Below, piece by piece: positions 11,502 through 23,630 of a stretch of 64,000 nucleotides of DNA (positions are counted from its first letter, which is position 1; every line of letters starts with the position of its first letter). A program made the translations under genes and the position numbers. Under the pieces are notes generated by a model. It made no database searches. It was not told the DNA's origin and saw only the letters and a program-made list of their open reading frames with translations. Location of the stretch: the NCBI RefSeq assembly GCF_958979055.1, contig NC_084894.1, forward strand, positions 26,186,116-26,250,115, in the 5' to 3' direction. The stretch is from Alnus glutinosa. Its lineage: Eukaryota > Streptophyta > Magnoliopsida > Fagales > Betulaceae.

Positions 11502-12893
11502 ATGAGGCAAGCTGAACTCGTCTTCATCCCAACGCCAGGAATGGGCCACCTGGTGTCGACCCTCGAATTCGCAAAGCGCCTACTTGATCGCGATGATCGG
11601 CTTTTGATCACAGTCCTTTCCATGAAGTTCCCCTCTTCTCCCGTTGCAGATGCATACACCAGATCGCTCACCGCCTCACAAGCTCGAATCCAGGTCGTAG
11701 ATCTCCCCCAAGTAGACCCACCTCCATCGGAGCTATTGAAATCGCCCCAAGCCTACAGATGTGCTTTCATAGAAAGCAACATGCCCAATGTCAAACATGC
11801 TGTCACAAAGATTGTGTCAGGAGTTGCCGCCTTGGTTCTTGATTTTTTCTGCATGTCAATGATTGATGTGGGCAGGGAACTGGGTCTTCCTTCTTATTTA
11901 TTCTTCACCTCTAATGCAGGATTTCTTGGTCTCATGCTTTACCTTCCAACTCGCCATAACCAAGCGAACGGCGCCGAATTCAGTGACGCAGATCCTGAAT
12001 TGTTAATCCCCGGCTTTGTCAATGCAGTTCCGGCAGCTGTTATGCCTTCAGCTGTGTTTAACAAGGATGGTGGCTACGCTGCTTATATTAAGCTCGCTCA
12101 AAGATTCAGAGATACCAAAGGGATTATAGTAAATACGTTCAGAGAGTTGGAGCAACATGGTCTCGGTTCGTTTTCCGATGGACAAACACCTCCGGTGTAC
12201 CCAGTTGGTCCGGTGCTTGACCTGAAGGGGCAACCTCACCCTGGTTTGGATCGGGCTGAGCATGAAAACATCATGAGATGGCTTGATTTTCAGTCTCCAT
12301 CGTCCGTGGTGTTTCTATGCTTCGGGAGCATGGGGAGCTTCAGTGCAACCCAAGTGAAAGAGATAGCTATTGGGCTGGAGCGTAGTGGGCAGAGGTTCTT
12401 GTGGTCCTTGCGGCCACCTGGCCTGCCCCCCTCCTTGCCGTCCCCCGATGACATCCTGCCAGAAGGTTTCTTGGAACGGATCGAAGGGAGGGGGATGATA
12501 TGCCGTGGGTGGGCGCCGCAGGTGGAGGTCCTGGCCCACAAAGCGGTAGGAGGGTTCGTATCTCACTGCGGATGGAACTCAATTTTGGAGAGCTTGTGGC
12601 ATGGCGTACCTATTGTGACATGGCCTATATATGCTGAGCAGCAGCTCAATGCATTTGAGATGGTGAGGGAGTTGGGATTGGCAATGGAGATGAGGTTGGA
12701 CTATAGGAGTGGTGGTGATCTGGTGATGGCTGAAGAGATAGAGAGAGCTGTAAGCCGACTGATGGATGGTGGTAATGAGGTTAGGAAGAAGGTGAAGGAG
12801 ATGGGAGAGATGGCCAGAAAAGCTGTGATGGATGGTGGATCTTCGTTCACTTCTATTGGACAACTTATTGAGGATATGATAGGCAGCAGTTGA
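11502..12893 (+). CDS. UDP-glycosyltransferase, UGT71 family-like (copy 2)
   Basis: Intronless frame of 463 residues from the ATG at 11502, which aligns with the start of copy 1 (MRQAEL); an upstream in-frame GTG at 11466 is not a likely start. Function as for copy 1. Seen: GMGH with catalytic H16, LVLDFF with about D114, PSPG box beginning WAPQ near residue 337 and ending AEQQ, which suggests UDP-glucose. Relative to copy 1 it lacks several residues in the serine/asparagine-rich loop before the catalytic aspartate (the NSNSGSA stretch), and it has a longer proline-rich loop before DDILPEGF. These loops border the acceptor side, so the two enzymes may differ in substrate. No damage seen. Confidence 0.94.
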   Translation: MRQAELVFIPTPGMGHLVSTLEFAKRLLDRDDRLLITVLSMKFPSSPVADAYTRSLTASQARIQVVDLPQVDPPPSELLKSPQAYRCAFIESNMPNVKHAVTKIVSGVAALVLDFFCMSMIDVGRELGLPSYLFFTSNAGFLGLMLYLPTRHNQANGAEFSDADPELLIPGFVNAVPAAVMPSAVFNKDGGYAAYIKLAQRFRDTKGIIVNTFRELEQHGLGSFSDGQTPPVYPVGPVLDLKGQPHPGLDRAEHENIMRWLDFQSPSSVVFLCFGSMGSFSATQVKEIAIGLERSGQRFLWSLRPPGLPPSLPSPDDILPEGFLERIEGRGMICRGWAPQVEVLAHKAVGGFVSHCGWNSILESLWHGVPIVTWPIYAEQQLNAFEMVRELGLAMEMRLDYRSGGDLVMAEEIERAVSRLMDGGNEVRKKVKEMGEMARKAVMDGGSSFTSIGQLIEDMIGSS

Positions 12894-14878
12894 TATAGTG
12901 AATGTATGACTGCATATTGGGGTGATTTCTCATTATTGTTGAAAAAATAGACCCAAAAAGCAAAAGGGTCTTGTAGTCTTACAAGCTTCTCCACACCCAT
13001 TTACCATTTAGCTAGGATCATCTCGATTATGGAATTTATATCCCTAAACTTGTTGAATTGTGCTTGTTTTTATTGCAATTTTGTGGCTGAAATTGACTTT
13101 TTCTAAACAAGGGTCTCAAAAATATTTTGCATGGAGCTCAGATCCTAGCAATAAGCAATTAGCTAATTGTTTATTGAACTTCATAGTTAACCAGCATCTC
13201 AGATCTTTCCATGGAAAGATAGTTCTTCACAATAGCACATAATTCTGCCACCATATCTCTCATCTCCATTATCTCCCTTGCAATTTTCATTGACCCAGGA
13301 ACTCCAATACTCGGTGCACAGTGCAGCCATCACACTCTAGAATTCTGACTCTCTTTCCTGACACTAATTCCACCATTAATTTCCGGCATCACTGTTGTTA
13401 CCTCACTCTTCCAGCAGCAGGGGAGGTTCAACAATCTCAAACTCTTTCAGGCATAGCCATCTTAACTGGTAAAAGTCATGGATTGTCAGCCGTCCTTTTA
13501 AATTCTGTCGGTAGGTTGCCTAACTGTAATCATATTCAACATGAGGATTTCGGAAGCTTTACACATCCTTGGTGTATATGCCTTTACCAATTACCACCTT
13601 GACCATACATAAAAGTTTGTAGATATATCATGATAGTAGCCGATATACTTTCATATCCATTTAGGATACGTTTGGTATGCAGAATGACTATTTCATTAGA
13701 AAAAATAGAATAACTTATATTAGAAATGAAAGAAAGTAAAATGAAATAGCCTTGGAATAACTATTCCCATGGTTAATGAGGAAATGGCTATTTGAAGTGT
13801 TAAGAGTATATGGTATACTTTTAATACCAATGTTATTTTATTCTAACTTCTTCGATTCTTATTAAATTTATTCATTTTTTCTAATAGAATAGTCATTTCG
13901 CGTACCAAACGTATCTTTATCCTATCCAGGTCTAAAGTAGAAACTTAGGAACCCACGATTTAGACAAGGTTGACAAGGCCCAAGCCACATGCCTCAATCG
14001 GGCCAAGAAAGCCAACATGCTAGCTCAATAATTGTTGAAGGAATGCAAAGACTAAATAACATACAACTTGATGATGAGCAACCTCAATAATATTTGTTTT
14101 TATTTTTTATTTTTTATGAATGATTTGACACTTGCTAACATGATATTGCATTCAGGAGTTAACATGGACGCTAGCGTGTCAAATGAGACAAATGTGACAC
14201 GTTAACTTTGACGATAAAGTGACAGAAGAACCTATTTTAAACTTGGGCAAAACCTAATAATTGTATTCTTGAAATTGAAAATTTAATGATTAAATTCAAA
14301 TCAGATAAAAACCTAAGAACTAGAAATAATTTTTCCAAAATTTTTAATCAGATCATTCCATAAAATTTTTCATTAATTTTCTAATAAAATCACGTGAAAT
14401 CTTAATTACACACCTACAAAATTATCAAAAAAAAAAAAAAAAAAAACTAAAAAAGCCTGTGAGGGGAGGGGGAGGTTTTGGGAATTTTTTAAATATAATT
14501 GAGACTTCACATGGCTTCTGCTAAGAAATTAATGGAAAATCTTATTAAAGAATTTGATTGGAAAAAATTCTAAAACCTACTACTTTTACTAAAATAAAAA
14601 TAAAAATAAATTTTATTTAATACACTGTTATACGACTATCATACAACTCGATGATGTGACAGTAAAAATCAGTCATCGGATCATCAATTGTTAAAAAAAT
14701 AATAATAATAACTAATTTTCAGTATTGAAATATTAATACTTGTCAGTCTGATAGAATAAACGGTGGTACCTCACTTGTCGTTTTAGTTGGGTCAATGGTC
14801 GATATCGAATATAGGCACGTCAACGTCAAAGTTTTACTAAAAAAGCTTAAACGGTAACTGAACGGAACTAGTTGGCAA
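12894..14878. other. Spacer between UGT copy 2 and the PPR gene
   Basis: The first roughly 240 bp repeat the 3' flank of UGT copy 1. On the minus strand 13,290-13,171 is a 39-codon frame beginning MKIAREIMEMRD, preceded by open codons; it looks a little gene-like but no family was recognised. A TIR-bearing MITE lies at 13,665-13,915. The rest is AT-rich with short A tracts (14,424-14,446) and no gene. Confidence 0.45.
13665..13915. mobile_element. MITE with GATACGTTTGGTA ends
   Basis: The left end reads GATACGTTTGGTATGCAGAA and the right end ATTTCGCGTACCAAACGTATC, an inverted repeat of about 17 bp; inner ends continue as GACTATTTC/GAATAGTCATTT. The size of 251 bp and the absence of coding potential fit a non-autonomous DNA transposon. 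Ends carrying GTTTGGT occur in plant hAT and PIF MITEs; the target duplication is unclear, so the superfamily is open. Confidence 0.6.
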
Positions 14879-17125
14879 ATGACACGAGAACTCATGGCAA
14901 CTCTAAGCACCACGCCTCTCTCTCTACCAGTCCCAGGTCACTCCAACCACCCAAACCCTCCTTCCCCAACCGTCAATAACGACCGGTATTTCGCAAACCA
15001 CCCAACACTTTCACTGATCAACCAATGCACCAGCGCAAAGCACCTAAGGCAAGTCCATGCCCAGATGCTCCGTACAGGCCTCTTCTTCGACTCTTTCTCA
15101 GCCAGCAAGCTCATCACAGCCGGTGCTCTCTCGCAGTTCTCGAGCCTCGACTACGCTCGCCAAGTGTTCAACCAAATTCCCCAACCAAATCTCTACACTT
15201 GGAACATCATCATTCGCGCTTATGCGTCAAGCCCCGATCCTATTCAGAGCCTCTTAATCTTTCTGCAGATGCTTCATCAGTGTGAGCATTTTCCAGATAA
15301 ATTTACTTTTCCTTTTGTGCTTAAGGCGGCTTCGGAGCTTAAGGCTTTTCGGGTTGGGAGAGTGTTTCATGGGATGGTGATCAAAGCGTCGCTTAGTTCG
15401 GATGTATTTGTTCTTAATTCGCTTGTGCATTTCTATGGTTCGTGTGGGGATTTGGATTTAGCGTATGGTGTGTTTATGAAGATTCCGAGGAAAGATGTTG
15501 TCTCTTGGAATTCTATGATCACGGCTTTTGTACAAGGAGGTTGTCCCGAAAGGGCGCTGGAGTTGTTTAGGGGAATGGAGAAGGAGAATGTGAAGCCGAA
15601 TGATGTGACGATGGTGGGTGTTCTTTCAGCTTGCACCAAGAAGTTAGATTTGGAGTTTGGGAGGTGGGTGTGTTCGTATATTGAAAGGAATGAGATTAGT
15701 GTGGATTTGACTTTGAGTAATGCAATGCTTGATATGTATTGGAAATGTGGGAGGATTGAAGATGCAAAAAGATTGTTTGATAATATGCTAGAGACAGATA
15801 TTTTCTCTTGGACAACAATGCTTGATGGATATGCTAAGTTAGGGGAATATGATGTGGCTCGGCGTGTTTTTGATGCAATGCCTTGTCAAGATATCGCTGC
15901 GTGGAATGCCCTCATTTCAGCTTATGAACAGAATGGTAAGCCAAAGGAGGCCTTAGCTGTATTCCGTGAATTGCAGCTCAGAAAGGATGCAAAACCGGAT
16001 GAGGTCACTCTTGTTTGTACTCTATCAGCTTCTGCTCAGTTGGGAGCTATGGATTTAGGCAGATGGATCCATGTGTACACAAAGAAGCAGGGGATTAGAT
16101 TAAATTGTCATCTCATGACCTCGCTCATTGACATGTACTCTAAGTGTGGGGATGTAGAGAAGGCACTCGAGGTGTTTTGCTCAGCAGAGAGAAAAGATGT
16201 GTTTGTTTGGAGTGCCATGATTGGTGGTCTGGCAATGCATGGGCGGGGAAGGGCTGCAATAAATTTGTTCTCAAAAATGTTAGAAGCTAAGGTCAAGCCC
16301 AATGCTGTGACTTTTACGAACGTATTATGTGCTTGTAGCCACACTGGATTAGTAAACGAGGGACGGACCTTATTCTATCAGATGGAGACAGTTCATGGGG
16401 TTGTGCCTGAAGACAAGCACTATGCTTGCATGGTTGATATTCTTGGTCGTTCAGGCCTTCTGGAAGAAGCTGTCGAATTGATAGAAAAAATGCCCATGGC
16501 TCCTACTGCTGCTGTATGGGGGGCTCTGCTTGGGGCCTGTAGGCTTCATGGGAATATTGAGCTTGCTGAACAGGCTTGTAGCCGTTTGCTTGAGTTGGAC
16601 CCTAGAAATCATGGAGCATATGTGCTTTTATCAAACATATATGCTAAAACAGGGAAATGGGATAGAGTTTCAGGGTTAAGGAAGGTCATGAAAGATTCTG
16701 GACTAAAGAAAGAACCGGGTTGTAGCTCAATTGAGGTCAATGGTATTGTTCATGAGTTTCTGGCTGGTGATAATTGCCACCCTCTATCCAAGGAAATCTA
16801 CTCCAAGTTGGATGAGATTGCATCAAGATTGAAGTCAATTGGTTATGTGCCAAACAAGTCCCACGTCCTGCAACTTATTGAAGAAGAAGACATGAAGGAC
16901 CATGCCCTCAGCCTTCACAGTGAGAAGTTAGCAATTGCCTTTGGGCTTATTAGTATGGTCCCATCACAACCAATTCGGGTTGTGAAGAATCTTCGTGTTT
17001 GTGGGGACTGCCACTCTGTTGCTAAGCTTATATCCAGGCTTTATGGTAGAGAGATACTTCTGAGAGATCGTTATCGATTCCATCATTTTAGGGGAGGACA
17101 TTGCTCATGTATGGATTATTGGTGA
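14879..17125 (+). CDS. OTP81: PLS-class pentatricopeptide repeat protein with E and DYW domains (OTP81/QED1 type)
   Basis: Intronless frame of 748 residues, close to the 738 of Arabidopsis OTP81/QED1 (At2g29760), to which long stretches correspond as I remember it ([44 protein letters not shown]). Family knowledge: PLS-DYW proteins bind chloroplast or mitochondrial transcripts through the repeats and edit cytidine to uridine with the DYW deaminase. Seen: PPR repeats from about residue 90 to 560, E motifs ([19 protein letters not shown]), then the DYW domain with the zinc signature HSE (H680, E682) and CGDC (C708, C711), a second HCSC cluster, and the terminal tripeptide DYW. The N-terminus is rich in S, T, P and N and lacks acidic residues after the start, fitting a chloroplast transit peptide. 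No damage seen. Confidence 0.95.
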   Translation: MTRELMATLSTTPLSLPVPGHSNHPNPPSPTVNNDRYFANHPTLSLINQCTSAKHLRQVHAQMLRTGLFFDSFSASKLITAGALSQFSSLDYARQVFNQIPQPNLYTWNIIIRAYASSPDPIQSLLIFLQMLHQCEHFPDKFTFPFVLKAASELKAFRVGRVFHGMVIKASLSSDVFVLNSLVHFYGSCGDLDLAYGVFMKIPRKDVVSWNSMITAFVQGGCPERALELFRGMEKENVKPNDVTMVGVLSACTKKLDLEFGRWVCSYIERNEISVDLTLSNAMLDMYWKCGRIEDAKRLFDNMLETDIFSWTTMLDGYAKLGEYDVARRVFDAMPCQDIAAWNALISAYEQNGKPKEALAVFRELQLRKDAKPDEVTLVCTLSASAQLGAMDLGRWIHVYTKKQGIRLNCHLMTSLIDMYSKCGDVEKALEVFCSAERKDVFVWSAMIGGLAMHGRGRAAINLFSKMLEAKVKPNAVTFTNVLCACSHTGLVNEGRTLFYQMETVHGVVPEDKHYACMVDILGRSGLLEEAVELIEKMPMAPTAAVWGALLGACRLHGNIELAEQACSRLLELDPRNHGAYVLLSNIYAKTGKWDRVSGLRKVMKDSGLKKEPGCSSIEVNGIVHEFLAGDNCHPLSKEIYSKLDEIASRLKSIGYVPNKSHVLQLIEEEDMKDHALSLHSEKLAIAFGLISMVPSQPIRVVKNLRVCGDCHSVAKLISRLYGREILLRDRYRFHHFRGGHCSCMDYW

Positions 17126-17493
17126 ATATGAGAAGCATTGGCCGCAAAGGAAGATTTCACTTCATACACCAAGCATGAGATTTTTACCGGCTAAATAATT
17201 GTTGAAGCACCAAGAATGCAGGTTCAGTTAATCAAAGTGGTGATTAAGCTCATGGCTCTAGGTATCAGGAAAGGAAAATGCTTGAGGCACATCTTTTACT
17301 ACAAATTATTTACAAATTGAGATGGTAGTCCATAATTAATGAAATAATTAAGAGTGTTTGGTTGACAAGCCGACCATTGATTAATTAAATTGATAAGTTG
17401 GATTTTTTGTTAACCAATTATGAACTATCACATCAGTTTGTAAAGATATTTTTAATAAAATTTGTAGTGCTTCTAACAACACTAATCAAGAAA

Positions 17494-17667
17494 GAGAAGT
17501 GCTACACTTATCAATTTTTTTTCTTCCAAAAGTTGATTCTCAAATAATGTGTCAATCATGGATGAAATCTATTTTTTTGAAAAATGTGTCACCATCTCAT
17601 GGGATAGTGACACATGATTTGAAAACCACTTTTGGGTGTGAAAATCTGGGAAGTATAGCATTTCTCA
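17494..17667. mobile_element. MITE with GAGAAGTGCTA ends
   Basis: The left end GAGAAGTGCTACACTTA pairs with the right end AGTATAGCATTTCTC. The flanking nonamers ATCAAGAAA and ATTAGGAAA match at seven of nine positions, compatible with an aged 9 bp target duplication of the Mutator type. A second, 3'-truncated copy in the same orientation follows at 17,678-17,815. Confidence 0.65.
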
Positions 17668-17677
17668 TTAGGAAATT

Positions 17678-17815
17678 GAGAAGTGCTATACTTACCAAAT
17701 TTTTTTTCTCAAAAGTTGATTCCCAAATGATATGTCAATCATGGATGAGATCTACTTTTTTGAAAAATGTGTCACCATCTCATGGGATGATGACACATGA
17801 TTTGAGGAACTCACG
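17678..17815. mobile_element. Second, truncated copy of the GAGAAGTGCTA MITE
   Basis: Starts GAGAAGTGCTATACTTACC and tracks the neighbouring element through CATGGATGAGATCTACTTTT and CACCATCTCATGGGATGATG. It then diverges and lacks the right terminus. The adjacent same-strand placement suggests a tandem or nested insertion. Confidence 0.6.
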
Positions 17816-18347
17816 TAAAAGCAAGAGGAATATTGCGATAAAAAGAAAATATGCACGCCCTTATACATCTTTAAGGTATATTTAACATAGCCTTCTATTA
17901 GATACTTGTGAAAACAAAACTTGAAAAAGAGAAAGAAGAATAAGCATAGCATAAAAAAGTAGAAAAAGGAAAGAGAGTGAACATATATACATACTACAAT
18001 ACACTGTATACATAAAAACAAAGCCTGTAAAGGAAAAAAGAAGAAGGGGAAAAGCACAAGATTGTGCTGCATTTGAATATACATCATCACCAAACAGATA
18101 ATCGCTGCTTCGCCATGATATGCTGCCTTAGAATATCTTTGTTTGCGTAGATTAGACAAAACACTCAAAACCATTTTCACATTTATGTCACATTAGAACA
18201 CTTTTACAAACAAATAACCAAAAACATCCTCAAAACACATTAACAAACATACACTAAATGTTCTAATCCTCTTGATTTGTATAAAGAGTAAATTCCAATC
18301 ATTGATGTTTTTCAGAAACTTTACCCATCAACCAAGCTTTCAATTTT

Positions 18348-21300
18348 CTATTCCTGAGTTCCGTTCCGTAGGAGTTTGTCTCTAATTGAAAGCAAATCCA
18401 TGGAAACTCTTCTCATGTCCATTCTGTCTCTTGGAGATGCTGCTGAACATGCAAGGCCAATGTGAAAGACGAATATCAAGCATTCAATTTCTTCACTTGT
18501 CCCGTCCCTCCAATATGGAACCATGTTCTTAGCTTCTCCTACCTCGTTCAAAACTGATTGGTCCAGAATCTTCTTCACTTGTCCGGGCAACGCCAACTTG
18601 ACAAAGTTGTGGAGGTTCAGGTCATCTTTGAACTGTTCATCAGTGGGTCTTCTATTAGTGAATATCTCCAACAAGAGGATTCCAAAGCTGTATACATCAC
18701 CACTAGTTGATAGCTGACCGCCCATCCCATACTCTGCAAAAATTCAGTGAACTCCAATGCAGTAAGAATAGTTTCTTAGTCAATGCTATAAAAATAGTGA
18801 TTTGGTTATTGTAAAACGCGGTGATAAGAGGTACATTTAGATATTCTGTAGTGGGCTTCATTGTTTTGATTATTGATGCACTCTTTCAATAGATATATAG
18901 AAATAAACCTAACAGCATTAACATCCAATTTTTCGGTTCTTTACTTTCTTTCTTTACCATTTATACTTGCTAAAAGAATAAGTGAAATCTTGAAACATTA
19001 CCTGGAGCAGCATAACCGACGGTTCCATTAATTCCGGCCGAGCTTAATTGATTAAGAAAAGCTTGCCTACCGGATTCCGAAAGGAGTCTTGCCAAACCAA
19101 AATCACTTATGTGAGCAGTCAGATCATCATCAAGAAGAATATTGCTTGGCTTTAGATCACAGTGAATAATAGGGGTTTGGCAATGATGATGAAGATAAAG
19201 CAAAGCAGAAGCCACATCTATTGCAATGTTCAATCTCTGGAGAAGGCTTAAATTTCTATGCTGCTGGAGCCCATCTTCTGGATGCAACCACGTGTCCAGG
19301 TTCCCATTTGGCATGAACTCATATACTAAAGCTTTGAAATCTTTGCCCTTAAAATCAATACTTGAGCAAGCAGTAAGAATCTGAACGAGGTTTCGATGCC
19401 GGATGTTCCTCAAGGCTTGGCATTCGGCAATGAAGCTCTTTGAAGCTCCTTGCTTATGAAGGTTGAGTACCTTGACTGCAACACTTGTTTCATCCGGACC
19501 AAGTTTTCCTTCATAAACAGTACCAAAATGACCTGAACCAATCAAATTCCTCTCAGAGAATCCACCGGTTGAGTTGTGTAATTCTTGATAAGAAATCCTT
19601 TGGTAAAAGTGCCCTAAAGAAGAAATAGAAATACTTTTCTTCTTGGACTTTCTCAACCAGAACAGGGAAATAAAAGACAACATCAGGCAGAAAGCAGCTG
19701 CAATGCCCATTGCCAGTATCAACTTAAAAGCAACATGCTTTCTATGCTTCTTGGACCCTCGAATGGGGCATGTGGGCAACTGCAGCTGCTGGATCCCCCC
19801 ACAAAGCTTGATGTTGCCATAGACTTCAATTTTAGTAGCATTTATGAAGACCCCTTGTACTGGAACCTCTCCCTCCAGATTGTTGAAAGACAGATTTAAA
19901 TTCTGCAACGAGGAAAAACTAACCATGTAGCTTGGAATTGAGCCAGTCAAGTTGTTATGGGAAAGATCAAGATATTGAATACCTTTTAACCCACTTAAAT
20001 CGGGAATGGTTCCTTCAAAGAAGTTCCCCTGCATATAAAGAACTTCCAACGACAAACAATCCTTTAGCTGCCCTGGAATCTCTTGGGAAAATTTGTTGTA
20101 TGACAAATCCAGTGCAACAAGAGATTTCAGGTTTCCTACTTCTGGTGGCAACGGACCCGTCAGAAAGTTATGAGACACATTAAGGACTACAGACAGAGCT
20201 GGAAGGCTAAGGAGCTGCACTGGTATGGTGCCATTTAACTTATTATGGCAAAAGGCTACATCTTGCAGGTATCTACACCTTCCTAGACTCGTGGGTATGC
20301 TTCCTTCTAAGCTGTTATTATACAAATAGAGAGCTAATAATTGAGTCATGTTGCCAAAGGAAGATGGGATCTCCCCTGTAAATTTGTTTTCACCCAAGGA
20401 TAGTTCGTTCAAGTTTGAGAGCTTCCCAATTGAAGCTGGAATAGTCCCTGTCAACAAATTTTGTTCCAGCCCAAGTTGAGTAAGGCTGACTAGATTTGAT
20501 ATCTGCATCGGTATGCTTCCACCGATAAAATTCCCTCCGAGCAGTAGCCCTGTTAATTGGGTTGAGAGGTTTGTTATGGAGTTAGGAAGCTCACCACCAA
20601 GCCGGTTGTAGCTGACATCGAGCGTCCCTAACTGGCTACAATTGGTCAAAGAACTCAGAAAACTCAAATCATCAACTGACTGATTTCCGAGAAGATTTGA
20701 ATATGCATAAAGCCATTGGAGATTTTGTAGATTACTAAAACTCATAGGTATATTTCCTGTGAAATAATTCTCAGGGATATCAACTTGTTGAAGTCCTGAA
20801 GCATTGGCCAAGGAAGCTGGAAAGGTTCCTGTGAATTTGTTTCCTCCCCCCCAAAGTATTTGGAGATTTGGAAGAGCAATGCCTATTTCAGGCTTGAGGT
20901 TACCAGAGAAGTTGTTGTCAGTCAGGGTAATGATTGTGAGTGATGATAAATTGTAAAGGGAAGATGGAAACGCACCGGAAAAAATATTTATTGCAACATC
21001 AAAAACTTTCAAGCTTGTCATTTTGGCTATTGTATCTGGAATTTCTCCCTCCAAATTGTTATATCTAAACCAAAGCTGTTGGAGAGAGGACAGGTTTCCC
21101 AGAGGTGGTGGGAACCTTCCACTTAAGTTGTTGTTGGCAAGAGATAGGATCTCAAGTTTGGACAAAGAGCCAAGTTGAGAAGGAATTTGTTGTACTAGGT
21201 GGTTGTACTGGAGATCAAGATTCAGGAGGTTGGAACAGTGGGACAGACTAACCGGAATTTCCCCTTCCAATGAGTTATGACTCAAGTTCAGATTTTGAAG

Positions 21301-21693
21301 CCTGATCAACTGACCAACTTCTGATGGGATTCCACCAGAGAAGGAGTTGCTTGAAAGGTTGAGAGATCGAAGGAAAGAAAGATTTCCGAGGTGGGGAGAT
21401 ATGGTGCCAACCAATTTCAGGTCTTTTAGGTCCAAACCAATCACCCTTTGGTGTTTGTGGCCGCAGGTGACCCCAACCCACTGGCAGAAATGCAAAGACT
21501 CATTCCAAGAAGCCAGGATACTGAGAGGGTCATCAATGTGGGACTTGAACTCGAGCAGTGCATGCTTGTCAGTCTCATTTGAAAGTATGGCAGCCAAGGA
21601 AAATTTTGAGACAGGCAAGAAGAGGGACAGAAGAAGGATGGCCCAGGAAGTTAGCAAAAAGAATAGTCTTAAACTCATAAGAGGATGCTCCAT
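18348..21693 (-). CDS. LRR receptor-like kinase, subfamily XII-like, non-RD (copy 1)
   Basis: Two exons: 21693-19002 and 18733-18348, joined in a glutamate codon, giving about 1,025 residues. The start is the ATG of [10 protein letters not shown]; the frame is open further upstream but has no earlier ATG. Layout: signal peptide (about 1-35), LRRNT with [15 protein letters not shown], about twenty LRRs (about 80-640), membrane span around M662, basic stop-transfer RKSKKK, kinase domain with glycine loop GSGHFGTV (about 719), VAVKVL, catalytic HCDLKPSN with D846, and DFG with D864. The residue before the catalytic aspartate is cysteine, so this is a non-RD kinase, as in XA21, EFR and FLS2. Known role of that class: cell-surface recognition of microbial patterns; the ligand is unknown here. 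The single intron between YAAP and EYG is the usual place for this subfamily. No damage was found. Confidence 0.93.
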
Positions 21694-22880
21694 GTGAGAG
21701 GGAGAAAGTAGCAGGCACAAAGAGAGGCTGCGGTTTGCAGAGAACTCTCACATGCATACATGTATTAATAGGGAACTAACTTAATAACCACTTAGATATG
21801 ATGGGGACTGCTTTTATTGATTAGTCAGACTATATATTAGAGTTACTCTTATACAATCTTTGAACTGGTCAAGCCACTCACATCTAGAGTGATGTTTAAC
21901 TACAAACTGATCGATGTTCCCTTATTTTGACGGCTTCTGCACTATCCGGCCAGCGTTTTAATATGTTGATGTATGCACTTGCGGTCAATGTGTATCTCTG
22001 CACCACTTAATTTATTGACGTACCCAAATACTCAGCTGACGACTTTGAAAACTTTCCCACCTCCTAGTTTTCTCCTACGCCTTAGACAAGAAGCTTGTCA
22101 GTTTCCAACTGCTTCCTTGACATCTCCAACACTTATTGGTGTTAAATGGACATCGATTTCAAGATCATGTCAATTCATTATAGCGTGTAACCCGCGCCAT
22201 ATGCATATTTTTCTTAATAATTTAATTTTGAAAATGCTTTTGCGAAAACGTCTTAGAAAAGAAAAAAAAAAATTCAAACGGTTTATTTTCACCCTATGGT
22301 GACCGCAAAGACCAAGAAATTAAATATATTAGTACTTTTATAATTTGAGGAGCCTAGTGTTTTAAGGTGATTGGTTTGATATACCATTAATTAATTGAAC
22401 ATTAGGGTATCAGATGAACCTATTTGAAATCATAGGAAAACTTAATGACCTAATTATTGAAATCAAAAACCTAAGACTAAATTAAAATCATACTAAAACT
22501 TAAGGATTAAATTTAACTTTTCCCTAAGAAATATGTAATGTTTTATGGATTATGATTCCATATCATTATGCGAATGAAATAAACGTTTTTTTCTTCTCTT
22601 CCTCCCTAGGGATCCAAGGACTTGTTAGAATATATGATAAAAATATTCATAAGGAGAATAGGGACTAAGGAAGAAGAAGGGATTCTTCTTCTCTTTTCCC
22701 TTCCCAGTACCTTCTCTGTTAGGTCACCAAGATATGAAAAAATGAATTTTAATTATAATAAAAATATTTGACCTAATTTTTTTTTAATGGTAATTGATTA
22801 AATCTAGCAAGAAACCACAACCACGAGCATCGTGACTAAGATTGTTAATTATTCATGAAAAAGCCGTGGCGCGCATGAGG
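21694..22880. other. 5' flank of receptor kinase copy 1, shared with other copies
   Basis: No gene. Bases 21,694-22,200 match 55,787-56,340 (5' flank of copy 2), and 22,310-22,880 match 58,130-58,650. The shared blocks fix the extent of the receptor-kinase duplications. Promoter elements were not resolved. Confidence 0.65.
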
Positions 22881-23630
22881 GGATGGAAACGCACCCAAAA
22901 AATTATTCACATCAACTAGAAAATATTCCAGACTTGGCATTTGCGCTTCTGTATTTGGAATTTCTCCCTCCAAATTGTTGTACTGGAGATCAAGTTGTCG
23001 GAGAGAGGATAGGTTCCCCAGAGATGCATGGTGGGAACCTTCCAGTTAAGTTGTTGTTGGCAAGAGAGATAGGATCTCGAGTTTGGACAAAGAGCCAAGT
23101 TCAGAAGGAATTTGTTGTACTAGGTTGTTGTACTGGAGATCAAGATTCAGGAGGTTGGAACAGTGGGACAGATTAACTGGAATTTCCCCTTCCAATGAGT
23201 TATAACTCAAGTTCAAATTTTGAAGCCTGCAGGTGACCAACTTCTGAGGGGATTCCACCAGAGAAGGAGTTGTTTTCAATGTTGAGGGATCGAAGGAAAG
23301 AAAGATTTGTAACGTGGGGAGATATGGTGCCAACCAATTTCTGGTCTTTTAGGTTCAAACCGATGACTCTTTGGTGTTTGTGGCCACATGTGACCCCAAC
23401 ACACTGGCAGAAATGCAAAGACTCATTCCATGCAAGAAGCCAGGATACTGGAAGGGTCATCAATGTGAGACTTGAAATCGAGTAGTGCATGCTTGTCAAT
23501 CTCATTGGAAAGTATGGCAGCCAAGGAAAATTTTGAGACAGGCAAGAAGAGTGACAAAAGAAGGATGGCCCGGGAAGTTAATTAGCAAAAAGAATAGTCT
23601 TAAACTCATGATCATAAGAGGATGCTCCAT
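22881..23630 (-). pseudogene. Truncated receptor-kinase fragment (N-terminal part only)
   Basis: Read on the minus strand, it begins with the same MEHPLM start as the intact copies at 23630. It keeps the signal peptide, LRRNT ([16 protein letters not shown]) and the first five or so LRRs, then stops near the codons for GAF at 22,881; everything after is missing. The frame is broken several times: the reading jumps between frames around 23,505, 23,225 and 23,060, and a few small insertions are visible. The block just past the break (GTGGCGCGCATGAGGGGATGG) recurs at 58,630-58,655 beside the other remnant, so the truncation happened once and was then duplicated. The 5' side is cut by the fold-back element at 23,676. 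Confidence 0.88.

Larger units (their letters stand above)
17126..18347. other. Spacer between the PPR gene and the first receptor kinase
   Basis: No gene. It contains one and a half copies of a small TIR element (17,494-17,815). From about 17,980 to 18,340 the sequence resembles 52,100-52,470 downstream of the second receptor kinase (for example CTGTATACATAA, GTGCTGCATTTG/ATGCTGCATTTG), so the duplicated block includes the kinase 3' flank. Confidence 0.5.
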
